Of a stretch of 64,000 bases of DNA, positions 55,368 to 64,000 are shown one piece after another. Below the pieces are notes generated by a model. That model searched no databases. It was not told where the DNA came from and saw only the letters and a list, made by a program, of their open reading frames with translations. Source of the stretch: a virus; IMG/VR virus record IMGVR_UViG_3300027749_000047, positions 62,001 to 126,000 of that record; one strand, written 5' to 3'. Both the position numbers and the translations under genes were made by a program. Position 1 is the first letter of the stretch. Each line of letters begins with the position of its first letter.

Positions 55368-56554
55368 TGAAGAAAGAGTCAAAGAATAGATTACATGGCG
55401 TTGAGGCTGCTGCTGTTGGTGGCAGTCTTACTGGCGTGGGCGCTAACATCAATTACCGCGCTGAGCGTACTTTGAGGGAGTCTGGCAAGAAGGGTTTGTG
55501 GGATGCTACTAAGGCCCGTGAGTTAGGTTCTCATCATGCCAAGTTTGTTGGTTCAAAGTTTGGTGCTCGTGGTTTGCAGGTCACAGGTATTCCTTTGGCT
55601 TTGGTTGGCGCTAAGCATGCTGTCACTGGTGAGGATACTCGTCGTTTGGACATTCACCATGATGTGGTTAAGCCTGTTGCTCGTAATGCTGTTATGGCTG
55701 ACCAGTTGAAGCGTGGGGAAAAGACTTTGAGTAAGAGTGATGCGCCGGAGTATGAAGACAAGATTCTTAATTCTAAGCGTCGCGCTAAGAACTTTTCTCG
55801 TGTTGCTGGCACTTTGGGTCTTGCTGCTTTGGGTACTCGTGCACCTGAGATTGCTAATTATGCTGTTAAGAAAACTCCTAAGTTGGCGGCTAATAAGCAT
55901 ATTTCTACTTTGATTTCACATGAGCCTAAAGCGACTAAAGCTTCTAACGCATTGGGTATTGGCTCTATTGGTGTTGGTTCTTTGGGTGCTTTTAATAATG
56001 CTCATATGCAAAACTTAGAAGTTAAGCAGGGTAAGCAGCGTAGGGCTTCGTCTTCTATTATTAAGCGCGATGACAAGTTTTTGGCTACTCATCGTGATCG
56101 TATTAGTCCAAAGGCTGAAGAGGGCTATAAGTATTTAAAACACGGCGCTAATAGTCGCACGTTTGATGCCGCTGCTGCTGGAGCGTTAGGTACTGGCGCT
56201 ATTGCTTATTCTGTCAGGGATTTGCGTCATAAGAATAAGGCTGGTGCGGCGCTAGGTACTCTTGCTGGTGCTATTACTCTTAAAGAAGCGCATGATAATG
56301 CTCGGGCTGCTAGGGCTTGGAATGCTAAGGCTAATAAGATTAAGGCTAAGGCTTATGAGCGCGAGGCTGTTGGTGAGTGGGGTAAGGGCCGTCATGTTGC
56401 TGTTGCTAAGTCTTTGTGGGATGTTGAAAAGGCATCTTTGGCTTTGGTGCCTAGCGTTCCTAAGGGTTTGATGCGTAAGCCTGCTATTAGAGCAGGTCAT
56501 TTGATGAGAACGCGTAGTGGTAAGGTTGTTTCTGTTAATGGGTCGATTGGTTAA
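55367..56554 (+). CDS. Basic glycine-zipper virion protein
   Basis: I use ATG 55367, giving 395 residues. Zipper segments include VEAAAVGGSLTGVGANINYR, VAGTLGLAALGTRAPEIANY, NALGIGSIGVGSLGAFNNAH, AAAAGALGTGAIAYSVRDLR and GAALGTLAGAITLKEAHDNA. The rest is strongly basic. The architecture matches genes 50872, 52899 and 3076. The words KTLSKSDAPEYEDKIL and IIKRDDKFLATHRDRIS recall the short K-S/D motifs seen in other head proteins here. A DNA-ejection role is inferred only. Confidence 0.6.
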   Translation: MKKESKNRLHGVEAAAVGGSLTGVGANINYRAERTLRESGKKGLWDATKARELGSHHAKFVGSKFGARGLQVTGIPLALVGAKHAVTGEDTRRLDIHHDVVKPVARNAVMADQLKRGEKTLSKSDAPEYEDKILNSKRRAKNFSRVAGTLGLAALGTRAPEIANYAVKKTPKLAANKHISTLISHEPKATKASNALGIGSIGVGSLGAFNNAHMQNLEVKQGKQRRASSSIIKRDDKFLATHRDRISPKAEEGYKYLKHGANSRTFDAAAAGALGTGAIAYSVRDLRHKNKAGAALGTLAGAITLKEAHDNARAARAWNAKANKIKAKAYEREAVGEWGKGRHVAVAKSLWDVEKASLALVPSVPKGLMRKPAIRAGHLMRTRSGKVVSVNGSIG

Positions 56555-56565
56555 GGGGTTTTGTT

Positions 56566-59500
56566 GTGTCGTTGCTTGATGCGGTTCGTAAGGCTGTAGA
56601 GGAAGACCCTATTGGCGGTTCGATTCTTATTGATGAAATCGTTTATTCGGTTTTGGCTGATGAGGCTGAGCAGGTTCGCCCTGCGGTTGAAAAGATGCTG
56701 TCTGTGTTTATGGCAGAGCGTGTTGGTGTTGCTAAGCGTGCGTTAGGTCGTGCATATGTTGAGACTATGGCTAATGGTGAGTATCCTGACCCTGAAGTTC
56801 AAAAGAATGCTGAATGGATTGCGGGCATCGAGCGTTTTATTGCTTCAGATATTTCTAAAGCTGATGATCGTACTTTTGATGAGCGTCTTCATCCTCGTGG
56901 CAGTGGTGGCCGCTTTAGTGTCAAAGCACCTCCTGCGGCTGAGGTAAAAGCAGGCGCATACGTTGGTTATGCCGCTGCGCAGCATAAGTCTAAGCATAGT
57001 GCGTCTACTCAAACGCACGTTATGCATGATGGTAAGAAAAACGTTTATGCTGAAGGTATTCATCCGGATACGCAAGAACTTGTTGACCAGCATCAGTATC
57101 AGTGGGATGCAGCTAATCAGCAGGCTAATAGCATTATGGAAAGTTTTGGTCGTGATGCGGGAAAGATTAACCTTCGTATTACTGTTCAAAATAAGCATAA
57201 TGACAAGTTGCGTGACATTGTTGTTCCTGGCTCTGAGGCTAAGGGTGGTCTACCGTCTGATAGCGCTTGGTCTATTAATGATGATTACAAGTCTATGAGT
57301 GTTGATGCGGCTAATTTGGATAACCCTACTGACCAAATTCTTATTGATAATAAGGTTAATGCTTATAATGTGATGGGTAATGCAGGCGGTCCAGCTTTGG
57401 CTGAATTGGGCACTATTGATTCTTCTCGTTACACAAAACTTGGTCAGACTATGGATCGCGGTTACATGCGTTCTCAAGACAAGTCTAAGATGGGCACTTT
57501 CTTTGACCGGTTGCATGCAGGTGGTGGCATTCTTCGTGAAACTCCTGGTATGGAAAAGTATGGGCGTTTTGCGCAGTTTGTTGGTCAGACTGGTCCTGAG
57601 GCTGAAAAGTATTTGGGGCCTTATGCTCAGCAGGCTGCGTATCGTTACCGCGGTACTGAGAAAGAACCTGATTTAGATTTGGTTAGTCAGTTTAATAGTG
57701 TCACTATGAATGCTGTTAATGCTGTGGCTACTAACCCTAATAATACTTTGGCTATGAATCATCTTGAAAATGAAGTTTCAGGTCAGGGTGAAAAAGACGT
57801 TGTTGCTACGTCGGCTGTTTATGAAATGAATCATTTGAAGCGCACTCGTGGTGGCGAGTATACGCCAGATGAGTTGGCACTAAATGTTCGTGCTGATGTG
57901 GCGGCTCGTCATTTGTTGAATACGTTACCGTCGGACCCTTTTGTTGCTGATTTGTCTCGCGCAGCGGGTAATGTGTTGCCGTCGCAGGGTGTCATTATTG
58001 ATGCTGATGGCGATGTTGTTAGTCAGTCTGTTGGTTTTTCTGATGACCATTATTTGCCTTTTGATTTGAAGAATCTTAAGTCTTTGCGTGGCGGCCAGTA
58101 TGTGCGTACTCGTCAGCAGGGTGGTTTGACTGCGGAGGATGTTTATGCGTCTATTCGTACGGGTGCGCGTATGGCTACTGTTGTTTCCAGCAGTGGTGTG
58201 TTTTCTTTAGAGTTTGACCCTAATTTCCGTGGCGCTCGCGCTAACTCTGATAAGGCTCGACAGATGGTTGACCGCTATGTCAGTATTCTTGATGCGGTTC
58301 AAAACTCTAATTTGTACACTCAAGATATTGATCAGCGTGAAAAAGAACGTCTTCGCGGTATGGCTAACTCTATGGGCTCTACGCCAAAAGAACGCAAAGA
58401 TTTGTTTGAGCATTATGTTGACCAAGCTCGTACTGCTGGTGCGACGCTTAATGAGCAAGATTTGCAGATGCTTCATGAGGATGCCATTAAGCAGGTGGAT
58501 TCTGAGGGCTTTAAGTACAAGAATGAGCGTTACAATCGTCGTGTTAATGAAGTGTTTGATGAGTTGGCTGAGCAGAAGCGTGCAGCCCGTGTTTCTCGTC
58601 TTAATCTAAATTCAAAAGGTTATGACGCTGCTTTGCAAACTTTGCAACAGCAGTTCCCTTATTTTATTCGTTCTGTTAAGTATCAGCCTTTGACTGCTGA
58701 TAAGAATGGTCAGCGTGGATTCTTGCAGTCGCTTGGTCAGTCTGGTGCTGCGGGAGCGCGTCAAAAGTTGGGCGCTAAGGATCAGGGTTATGTTAATGCT
58801 GGTGCCGGTGATTTACGGCCTAATGTTGGTTACAAAGAGCCTAAGGAAGAAAAGACTGAGGCTGGTGCAGCGCCTAAGGAAGAAAAAGTTAGTGCAACAC
58901 CTTCTGCTGGTGCAACACCTGAGACTAAAGCTAAGCCTGTTCCTAAGGCTAAGTTTTTGGGTGATTTGGAAGCATTTACTGCTGTCGCGGATAAAGAAGC
59001 ATCTAAAGATGTTGAAGAGTTGGCGTCTATGTTCCGCAGTCATGACCCAACAATTCAAGGTATCCCAGGCACTACAGAGTGGTCTGTAGCAAAGGGTGCT
59101 TTTGAAACTACTGGTGATAAACGTTTGGCTGCTAAGTATCTTTTGGCTGCTTCAAATAATGGAGAGCACGATGCTTTAGTTAAGGCTTACAAATCAGACC
59201 CTGCTGTTGTAGGCGCGGTTTTGTCTGATGAAAAAGCAGTGAAAGAGGCTTTGGCTGCTTTGTATGGTTCTGCTTGGAAGGGCGAATCTGAAGCCAGTTT
59301 TGGTATGTCGCTTGAGGATTTGCAAAACAATGTGCATTATGTGGCAGATAAAATTAACGATTCTGCTTCGTTAAAGTCTCCTTACGCACCTGCGGCTCAT
59401 GGTCCTGCTGGTCTATTTTATTCAGGCGATAAGCCTCAGGAGATGGCTGAGTTGGCGTCTGTTAATGACAAGGCTGGTCTTAAAGCGATGATTAATGCTA

Positions 59501-60039
59501 ATCCTGCGGTTGCCGAGATTGCGTCAGACCTTGATGGTTTGGATAACACTCAAATGAGTAAATTGGTCGCTGAGCGCGTTGCTGTGCTTAAAAAAGCTAA
59601 GGATGCTCGTATTGGTGAGTTGTTTAGTTCTGAGGCCGCTATTGATCCGGATAAGGCTGCTGACAAGGCTTTGTCTAAAGCAGGCATTACTCCTGATGAA
59701 TGGAAAGATGCGATGGGGTCTAGCACTAGTTCTCATTTTGGTACATTCCAACAGTTCTTGCCTGAAACTATTGACCAGCGTGCGCAAGCTACACAAGCTG
59801 CTTGGGGTGCTATCTATACGTCTCAGTTGATGGATAAGTTAGAGGAGTTGAAAGCATCTTCTGCTGAGGCAGGTGGTGTTGAGGCCCCAAAAGCGGAGCC
59901 CCCAGCGGGGGAGTTAGCGAAAAGCCAGCAGGGGTACTCGTCCCGACAGGTGCTCATCGCGAAGAATCATTGGCTGGCCCAAGAGGTGGCAGTGAGGCGC
60001 GAGGCGGGTCTACCACTGGTGCCGATACGGCAAAAGTAG
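56566..60039 (+). CDS. Giant head-module protein (zero-frame product)
   Basis: The 1157-residue protein begins with GTG after AAGGGG. Residues 1-105 are helical, with ISKADDRTFDERLHPRGSGG and RF near 95-115, a motif of head maturation proteins. The middle (residues 150-750) has no recognised domain; it includes FDRLHAGGGILRETPGMEKY and ATVVSSSGVFSLEFDPNFRG. Residues 770-800 are a Pro/Glu/Lys linker and the part after that is helical. The last 48 codons follow a slippery site and read poorly, so they may be only a readout of dual-coded DNA. The gene would make two products. Confidence 0.75.
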   Translation: MSLLDAVRKAVEEDPIGGSILIDEIVYSVLADEAEQVRPAVEKMLSVFMAERVGVAKRALGRAYVETMANGEYPDPEVQKNAEWIAGIERFIASDISKADDRTFDERLHPRGSGGRFSVKAPPAAEVKAGAYVGYAAAQHKSKHSASTQTHVMHDGKKNVYAEGIHPDTQELVDQHQYQWDAANQQANSIMESFGRDAGKINLRITVQNKHNDKLRDIVVPGSEAKGGLPSDSAWSINDDYKSMSVDAANLDNPTDQILIDNKVNAYNVMGNAGGPALAELGTIDSSRYTKLGQTMDRGYMRSQDKSKMGTFFDRLHAGGGILRETPGMEKYGRFAQFVGQTGPEAEKYLGPYAQQAAYRYRGTEKEPDLDLVSQFNSVTMNAVNAVATNPNNTLAMNHLENEVSGQGEKDVVATSAVYEMNHLKRTRGGEYTPDELALNVRADVAARHLLNTLPSDPFVADLSRAAGNVLPSQGVIIDADGDVVSQSVGFSDDHYLPFDLKNLKSLRGGQYVRTRQQGGLTAEDVYASIRTGARMATVVSSSGVFSLEFDPNFRGARANSDKARQMVDRYVSILDAVQNSNLYTQDIDQREKERLRGMANSMGSTPKERKDLFEHYVDQARTAGATLNEQDLQMLHEDAIKQVDSEGFKYKNERYNRRVNEVFDELAEQKRAARVSRLNLNSKGYDAALQTLQQQFPYFIRSVKYQPLTADKNGQRGFLQSLGQSGAAGARQKLGAKDQGYVNAGAGDLRPNVGYKEPKEEKTEAGAAPKEEKVSATPSAGATPETKAKPVPKAKFLGDLEAFTAVADKEASKDVEELASMFRSHDPTIQGIPGTTEWSVAKGAFETTGDKRLAAKYLLAASNNGEHDALVKAYKSDPAVVGAVLSDEKAVKEALAALYGSAWKGESEASFGMSLEDLQNNVHYVADKINDSASLKSPYAPAAHGPAGLFYSGDKPQEMAELASVNDKAGLKAMINANPAVAEIASDLDGLDNTQMSKLVAERVAVLKKAKDARIGELFSSEAAIDPDKAADKALSKAGITPDEWKDAMGSSTSSHFGTFQQFLPETIDQRAQATQAAWGAIYTSQLMDKLEELKASSAEAGGVEAPKAEPPAGELAKSQQGYSSRQVLIAKNHWLAQEVAVRREAGLPLVPIRQK
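59886..59911 (+). promoter_or_regulatory. Putative programmed -1 frameshift site
   Basis: CCCAAAA (59886-59892) lies in the zero frame as C-CCA-AAA, the X-XXY-YYZ form. After a six-base spacer, CCCCC-AGC-GGGGG (59899-59911) forms a short GC hairpin. The -1 frame is open from 59883 through the AAA+ gene, while the zero frame ends at 60039. This stretch is markedly GC-rich compared with its surroundings. Confidence 0.7.
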
Positions 60040-60839
60040 AGCGTATTAGTTCTGACCTTCATTCAATGATTGGTATGAATGAAGTGGCTAATGAAGTGGA
60101 TAGTCTTGTTGCTACTGGTTTGATGAATCAGAAGCGCGAAGAAGCTGGCTTGCCTGTGTCTAATAACGCTAAGCATTTGGTGTTTGTTGGTGAGCCTGGT
60201 ACTGGTAAAACGACTGTGGCTAAAAAGTTGGCAAAGTTGTATAACGCGGCTGGTTTGTTGCCAAAGGATACTGTTGTTGAGACTGACCGTAGTAAATTGG
60301 TTGGTAAGTATGGCAATAACATTTCTGATCGTGTTCGTAAAGAGTTTGAGTCTGCTCGTGGCGGTGTTTTGTTTGTTGATGAGGCTTACACTCTTGCGGA
60401 TGATGCTTTTGGTAAAGAAGCTGCTACTCAGTTGATGAAACTTATGGAGGAACATAAGGATGATACTGTGGTTATTGTTGCTGGTTATCCGGGTGAGATG
60501 GGTAAGTTTATGGCGCTTAATCCTGGTATGAAGTCTCGTTTTTCTAAGACTGTTAATTTTCCTAACTATTCTCATAAGGAGCAGGTACAGATTCTTGAGC
60601 AACGTATGGCTAGGCATAAGGATGTGGTTGATAGTCCACAGACTGCTAAGGCTTTGAATGAGGCTGTTCGTGTGGCATCTGCTGAAGGTGGTAATGGCCG
60701 TGCTATGGAGCGTTTGCATGCCAGACTTGAAGAGGCAAGAAATGTGCGTTTGAGTCGTAAGCCTGATTTGTCTACTGAAGATTTGTCTGTGTTTACTGTT
60801 GATGATGTAAACTCGGCTATCGGGGCTTCTAGCTCTTAG
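59892..60839 (+). CDS. AAA+ ATPase of the CbbX/SpoVK type, probably made by frameshift
   Basis: The -1 frame from 59892 encodes a Gly/Ser/Pro linker and then an AAA+ domain: HLVFVGEPGTGKTTVAKKLA, SKLVGKYGNNISDRVRKEFE, RGGVLFVDEAYTLADDAFGK, VVIVAGYPGEMGKFMALNPG and MKSRFSKTVNF with the arginine finger region. A TTG at 59970 is the first possible independent start but has no clear ribosome site. The fusion would have 1424 residues. CbbX-type ATPases remodel proteins. Such an enzyme in a head operon is unusual and may assist assembly or packaging. Confidence 0.8.
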   Translation, partial: SGAPSGGVSEKPAGVLVPTGAHREESLAGPRGGSEARGGSTTGADTAKVERISSDLHSMIGMNEVANEVDSLVATGLMNQKREEAGLPVSNNAKHLVFVGEPGTGKTTVAKKLAKLYNAAGLLPKDTVVETDRSKLVGKYGNNISDRVRKEFESARGGVLFVDEAYTLADDAFGKEAATQLMKLMEEHKDDTVVIVAGYPGEMGKFMALNPGMKSRFSKTVNFPNYSHKEQVQILEQRMARHKDVVDSPQTAKALNEAVRVASAEGGNGRAMERLHARLEEARNVRLSRKPDLSTEDLSVFTVDDVNSAIGASSS

Positions 60840-60857
60840 CATTGAAAGTAGGGGATT

Positions 60858-63314
60858 GTGAATCGTTGGTGGGCCAATCCGGAGTTATCTGCAGAGATTT
60901 TAAAGTCTGTTGATGATTCGGATGTTGTCAATGGTGTTGGTGTGGCTGTTTTGGGTTATCACGGGCTTGCTATGGGTGTTTTAAAGCCTTTAGTTACTCA
61001 GACACTAGTTGATACTCATACTGTGCGTAAGGCGCTTTTACAGGTTGATTTACAGCCTATTGCTAAGGCTTTGTCTGAGGCAACTAAACCTGTTATGGGT
61101 GATGCTTCTGAACGTTATGGCAAATTGTTGGCTGATGCTATTCATGAGAAAGCCGTGGCTTCTACTGAGCGTTTATTGCATACGTGGACAAATAACGGAA
61201 TGCCTTGGCCTAACGCTATTGAACGTGCTGCTGAGGTGCATGGTGTTCCTGTTGAGCGTCTGGGGCGTTATGCGTCTGTTATGAAAGCGGCTACTGTTAA
61301 TCCGCATATTCGTGCTGATTATGCTGATCGCGAGTTGATGACTTATGCATCTGTTATGGGTAGTCGTGAGTCTTTGATTTCTTCTGAGTTAATTTCTAAG
61401 CAAAAGTCTGAGTTTGAAGAGTTGCACCCTAGGGCTTCTGATGGTCGTTTTACTGATAAGAGTGAAGTTCTTGATTTGCGTGCCAAGTTGAATAAGATGA
61501 AAAAGTTTAAGGCTGCTCGTGAGGTTGGTTCGCAAGTCAAGCGTGGTACTTTTGATTTTGCTAGGTCTAAGACCGCTGGTGAGTCTCGAACTAAGATTGC
61601 GCCTCGTACTAAAGTGGAGCCTAAAAAAATGGAGGTGCAAACTACTGGCGATACTTTTAAAACTAGTTTTAGGCATTCTTTTCGCAAGCCTGATTTTAAA
61701 CTAAACGACCCTAGTGGCGATTGCCCTACGGTTCCAACGTTTTTTGTTAATGGTGACGTGTATATTCCTGTTAATGCTTCTTTACTTAATCAAATTAAAA
61801 AGCAGAGTAATCTTTTTACTGCGTGGGATGTTAAGAATCATGATGGTAATGGTGAACTTGAGGCTTTTGGCAAAGATGGCTTTAGTGACTATGTTGACAT
61901 ACGTGGTTTAAAAAATATTGTTAATGAAGGCACTGTTCTTCTAAAATGTAGTTACACGCCTGTTCACAAGAATCGTGCTGATGTTTTGACTAATTCTAGC
62001 GGTAATCCGCATACTGATGATTTTAAGTGGAGTACTGTTGCACCTAAAGCTACATTTAGACTTGTTACTGGTGGCCCAGAGCCTCGCAGTTTAATGTCTT
62101 TGATTAATGCCGGCAAGCATAAGTTGCACAGTTATTCTGACGATTTTGAAGACGATTTTGTACCTAATACTGATGATTTTAAAGTTTATGAAATCGCTTT
62201 GGTTAATGATGATCCTGATTTGTGGGAAGAAGATATTAGTAAAAATTTGTCAGATGAGGAGCGTGAGGTTTTTAACGTAGAACATCCTCGTGCTGTTAAT
62301 GGTCAGTTTACTGATAAGAATGTTACGTCTCTTAAGGCTAAGTTGGATAAGCGCAATAAGATGGCTCGCCAGCGTGAGATTGGGCAAAAAGCTAAGCAGG
62401 GTAATTTTGATTTTAAAGAGTCGCGTCAGAATCAAGCTGATGTTCGTCAGAAGGTTTCTGCTTTGCGCCAAGAGCCAGTTTTTGCTGAAACTAAATTTAA
62501 GCAAAGTTTTAAAACTAATTTTAAAATGTTTTATAGGGATGAAACACATGACCCTATTAAGTTTGGTGACAGTTGGGCTGTGATTGTTCCTTACGGTATG
62601 TCTCCTATGCCTGATTTGTGGCCATGGTTAAATGAAAAAGCATTTAGCGAGCGTTCGTATAAAAAAGAAACTCACCCTAAAGGTCCTACAGAAATAGTTT
62701 CAGGAAATCTTGAGGATGATAGAACTGCTTTAAAAGTGTTTAAAAATACTCATGGCAGCAGTTTGTTAATACCTAGAGAACAACGCACGTCTCCCGGTAG
62801 GGCTTTGTCACCAGTTGTTGGAAATATTATTAATCATGCTGATCGCAGAGAGCCTGAAAAAATTATTAAAGTTACAGGTACTGGTGGTAATAGCGAAGAT
62901 ACTGGTGAGTGGTCTTTTGAAACACCTGAGCAGGCGCTTGAAGCGGCTAATAATAGTAAGCAGCGTTTTAGTCTAAGTAATTCATTTTTAATGTGGCAAC
63001 CGGAAGCTTTGATTAATGAAAACGGCGAATATGATGCTATTTTGGCTGGGTACAACCCAGAAGAGAAATATCAACTTATTGTAGGTAGTTATAGTGACCT
63101 TTGGGAAGCGCATTATATTGCTAACGAAAATCCTGAAGAGTTTGCTGAAAGAGTAAAAATTGTGCCTTCTGATAAGGACGTAAGTAATTTGCAGGAGTTT
63201 TTATCACTTAGTGATAGCGATGAGATTATTGATGAAGTTAATTCGGCTATTCGCGATAAGGGTACTAACCCGCCAATAGAATTGTATGAAATTAAAGTTA
63301 TGCCACCTTGGTAG
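60858..63314 (+). CDS. Large head-module protein with internal duplication
   Basis: The 818-residue protein starts with GTG after GTAGGGGATT. Residues 1-180 are helical, of the kind found in phage head minor proteins. Two related segments follow: FEELHPRASDGRFTDKSEVL with DLRAKLNKMKKF and GTFDFARSK (about 190-240), and FNVEHPRAVNGQFTDKNVTS with LKAKLDKRNKMA and GNFDFKESR (about 470-520). Each precedes a TFKTSFRHSF or KFKQSFKTNF basic word. The remainder has no known domain. HPRxxxGxFTDK motifs occur in head maturation proteins. Confidence 0.7.
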   Translation: MNRWWANPELSAEILKSVDDSDVVNGVGVAVLGYHGLAMGVLKPLVTQTLVDTHTVRKALLQVDLQPIAKALSEATKPVMGDASERYGKLLADAIHEKAVASTERLLHTWTNNGMPWPNAIERAAEVHGVPVERLGRYASVMKAATVNPHIRADYADRELMTYASVMGSRESLISSELISKQKSEFEELHPRASDGRFTDKSEVLDLRAKLNKMKKFKAAREVGSQVKRGTFDFARSKTAGESRTKIAPRTKVEPKKMEVQTTGDTFKTSFRHSFRKPDFKLNDPSGDCPTVPTFFVNGDVYIPVNASLLNQIKKQSNLFTAWDVKNHDGNGELEAFGKDGFSDYVDIRGLKNIVNEGTVLLKCSYTPVHKNRADVLTNSSGNPHTDDFKWSTVAPKATFRLVTGGPEPRSLMSLINAGKHKLHSYSDDFEDDFVPNTDDFKVYEIALVNDDPDLWEEDISKNLSDEEREVFNVEHPRAVNGQFTDKNVTSLKAKLDKRNKMARQREIGQKAKQGNFDFKESRQNQADVRQKVSALRQEPVFAETKFKQSFKTNFKMFYRDETHDPIKFGDSWAVIVPYGMSPMPDLWPWLNEKAFSERSYKKETHPKGPTEIVSGNLEDDRTALKVFKNTHGSSLLIPREQRTSPGRALSPVVGNIINHADRREPEKIIKVTGTGGNSEDTGEWSFETPEQALEAANNSKQRFSLSNSFLMWQPEALINENGEYDAILAGYNPEEKYQLIVGSYSDLWEAHYIANENPEEFAERVKIVPSDKDVSNLQEFLSLSDSDEIIDEVNSAIRDKGTNPPIELYEIKVMPPW

Positions 63315-63361
63315 ACTTTAGCTGTAAGATAAGATAAACGTAATAAGAATTTGGAGAATCA

Positions 63362-64000
63362 ATGGATTCGTTAGAGATTGTTAAGTCGCTTCATAAGGTT
63401 GATCCTGGCTTTGTTGATTTGTGCAAAACTTTGTTTGGCGATGCTGTTTATCCTGAGGCCATTTGGGAGTATTTGTACACTCCTGAGGGTATTTCTAAGA
63501 TGGGTCCAGAGCCTTCAGAGCTAAATACTTCTTCTAGTAATAAGCGTGGCCGTCTTGTTCCACAGGAGCGTACTCCGCAGGTGCCTCGCGTTAAGGTTCC
63601 ACCTAAGCATTCTCATAAGGGCGAGCAGGTTGATAATACTGACGCTATGAGTAAGTCTGATGATGATTTTGACATTACGTGGGCTGGTGAGTTTGCTAAG
63701 TCTGATGAGGATAAGCGTCAAGTTTTTGGTTGGGCTTCTATTGTTGAGGTTGATGGTCGCCCGGTTGTTGATCGTCAGGGCGATTGGATTACTCCTGAAG
63801 AGATTGAGAAGGCTGCATACCAGTATGTTCTTAATTCTCGTAAAGCAGGTCATCAGCATAAGCGTGATGGCGACCAGCCGTTTCATGCCGGTGACATGAT
63901 TGAGTCTTTTGTTATGACACCTGAAAAGGTTGAAAAGATGGGTTTGCCTGACGATACTCCTATTGGTTGGTGGGTTGGCTACAAGATTCATGATGAGGAT
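63362..64000 (+). CDS. Prohead protease, XkdF-like (partial)
   Basis: The frame starts at ATG 63362 after TTGGAGAATC and remains open to the right edge (213 residues seen). The last 90 residues have RQVFGWASIVEVDGRPVVDR, QGDWITPEEIEKAAYQYVLN and AGHQHKRDG, the pattern of the XkdF-type phage serine protease that matures capsid proteins. Before it is a linker with VPPKHSHKGEQ and DAMSKSDDDFDITWAGEFAK. The window boundary cuts the gene; the capsid gene at the window start probably follows in the genome. Confidence 0.85.
   Translation, partial: MDSLEIVKSLHKVDPGFVDLCKTLFGDAVYPEAIWEYLYTPEGISKMGPEPSELNTSSSNKRGRLVPQERTPQVPRVKVPPKHSHKGEQVDNTDAMSKSDDDFDITWAGEFAKSDEDKRQVFGWASIVEVDGRPVVDRQGDWITPEEIEKAAYQYVLNSRKAGHQHKRDGDQPFHAGDMIESFVMTPEKVEKMGLPDDTPIGWWVGYKIHDED

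Noticed and set aside
60063-60842. Minus-strand open frame of 259 codons
   Set aside because: It is antisense to the AAA+ domain, which has clear Walker motifs; no ribosome site or domain is seen.

Overview
The window is almost certainly part of the genome of a tailed, long-tailed (siphovirus-like) double-stranded DNA phage of an actinobacterium. It carries a large terminase, portal, prohead protease, HK97-type major capsid protein, connectors, major tail protein, a frameshifted tail assembly chaperone, a 1801-residue tape measure and tail fibres. A WhiB-type iron-sulfur regulator with a GVWGG motif points to an actinobacterial host. The low G+C, T-rich coding sequence suggests a low-GC lineage such as freshwater actinobacteria; that host guess is inference. 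No integrase or partition genes were seen, so a lytic lifestyle is likely. The right edge cuts a prohead protease and the left edge begins inside a decoration-type protein just before the capsid gene. A circular or circularly permuted genome slightly longer than 64 kb would join these two ends.

Layout. Positions 1-22044 (+): capsid, connectors, tail tube, tape measure, baseplate and a first fibre cassette. Positions 22045-22450: a convergent non-coding region with a terminator. Positions 22451-30842 (-): small, mostly unrecognised early-type genes, many with membrane segments or cysteine pairs, plus an XRE-type regulator, a DUF932/TIGR03299 protein and an HNH nuclease. Positions 30931-32792 (+): a four-gene operon with a metallophosphoesterase and a DUF6378-like protein. 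Positions 32722-45870 (-): replication and recombination genes (DnaB-type helicase, primase, a candidate single-strand-binding protein, a compact DnaE-type polymerase, a Cas4/RecB-type nuclease, a RuvC-like resolvase), WhiB, a small-terminase-like protein, and a second fibre cassette at the downstream end. Positions 45871-46401: a divergent control region with a structured RNA. Positions 46402-64000 (+): a lysin-like gene, an 818-bp region without protein genes, HNH, large terminase, holin-like genes, a Dps-like protein, portal, putative ejection proteins, a giant virion protein with an AAA+ ATPase in the -1 frame, and the prohead protease.

The most unusual signals are these. (1) A textbook -1 frameshift signal (slippery CCCAAAA, six-base spacer, GC hairpin) that would fuse a 1109-residue virion protein to a CbbX/SpoVK-type AAA+ ATPase. 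(2) An 80-nt gene that looks like a tmRNA tRNA-like domain with no tag region, keeping a G3-U70 pair and the GGTTTCGAC D-loop. (3) An 818-bp hairpin-rich region without protein genes that also holds a tRNA-like element, resembling the setting of large ornate phage RNAs such as GOLLD or ROOL. (4) Promoter, structured leader, intrinsic terminator, then gene, repeated at four transcription units, one of them with a well-folded RNA of about 220 nt. (5) A family of basic, glycine-zipper proteins spread through the head module, which are candidate DNA-ejection proteins.
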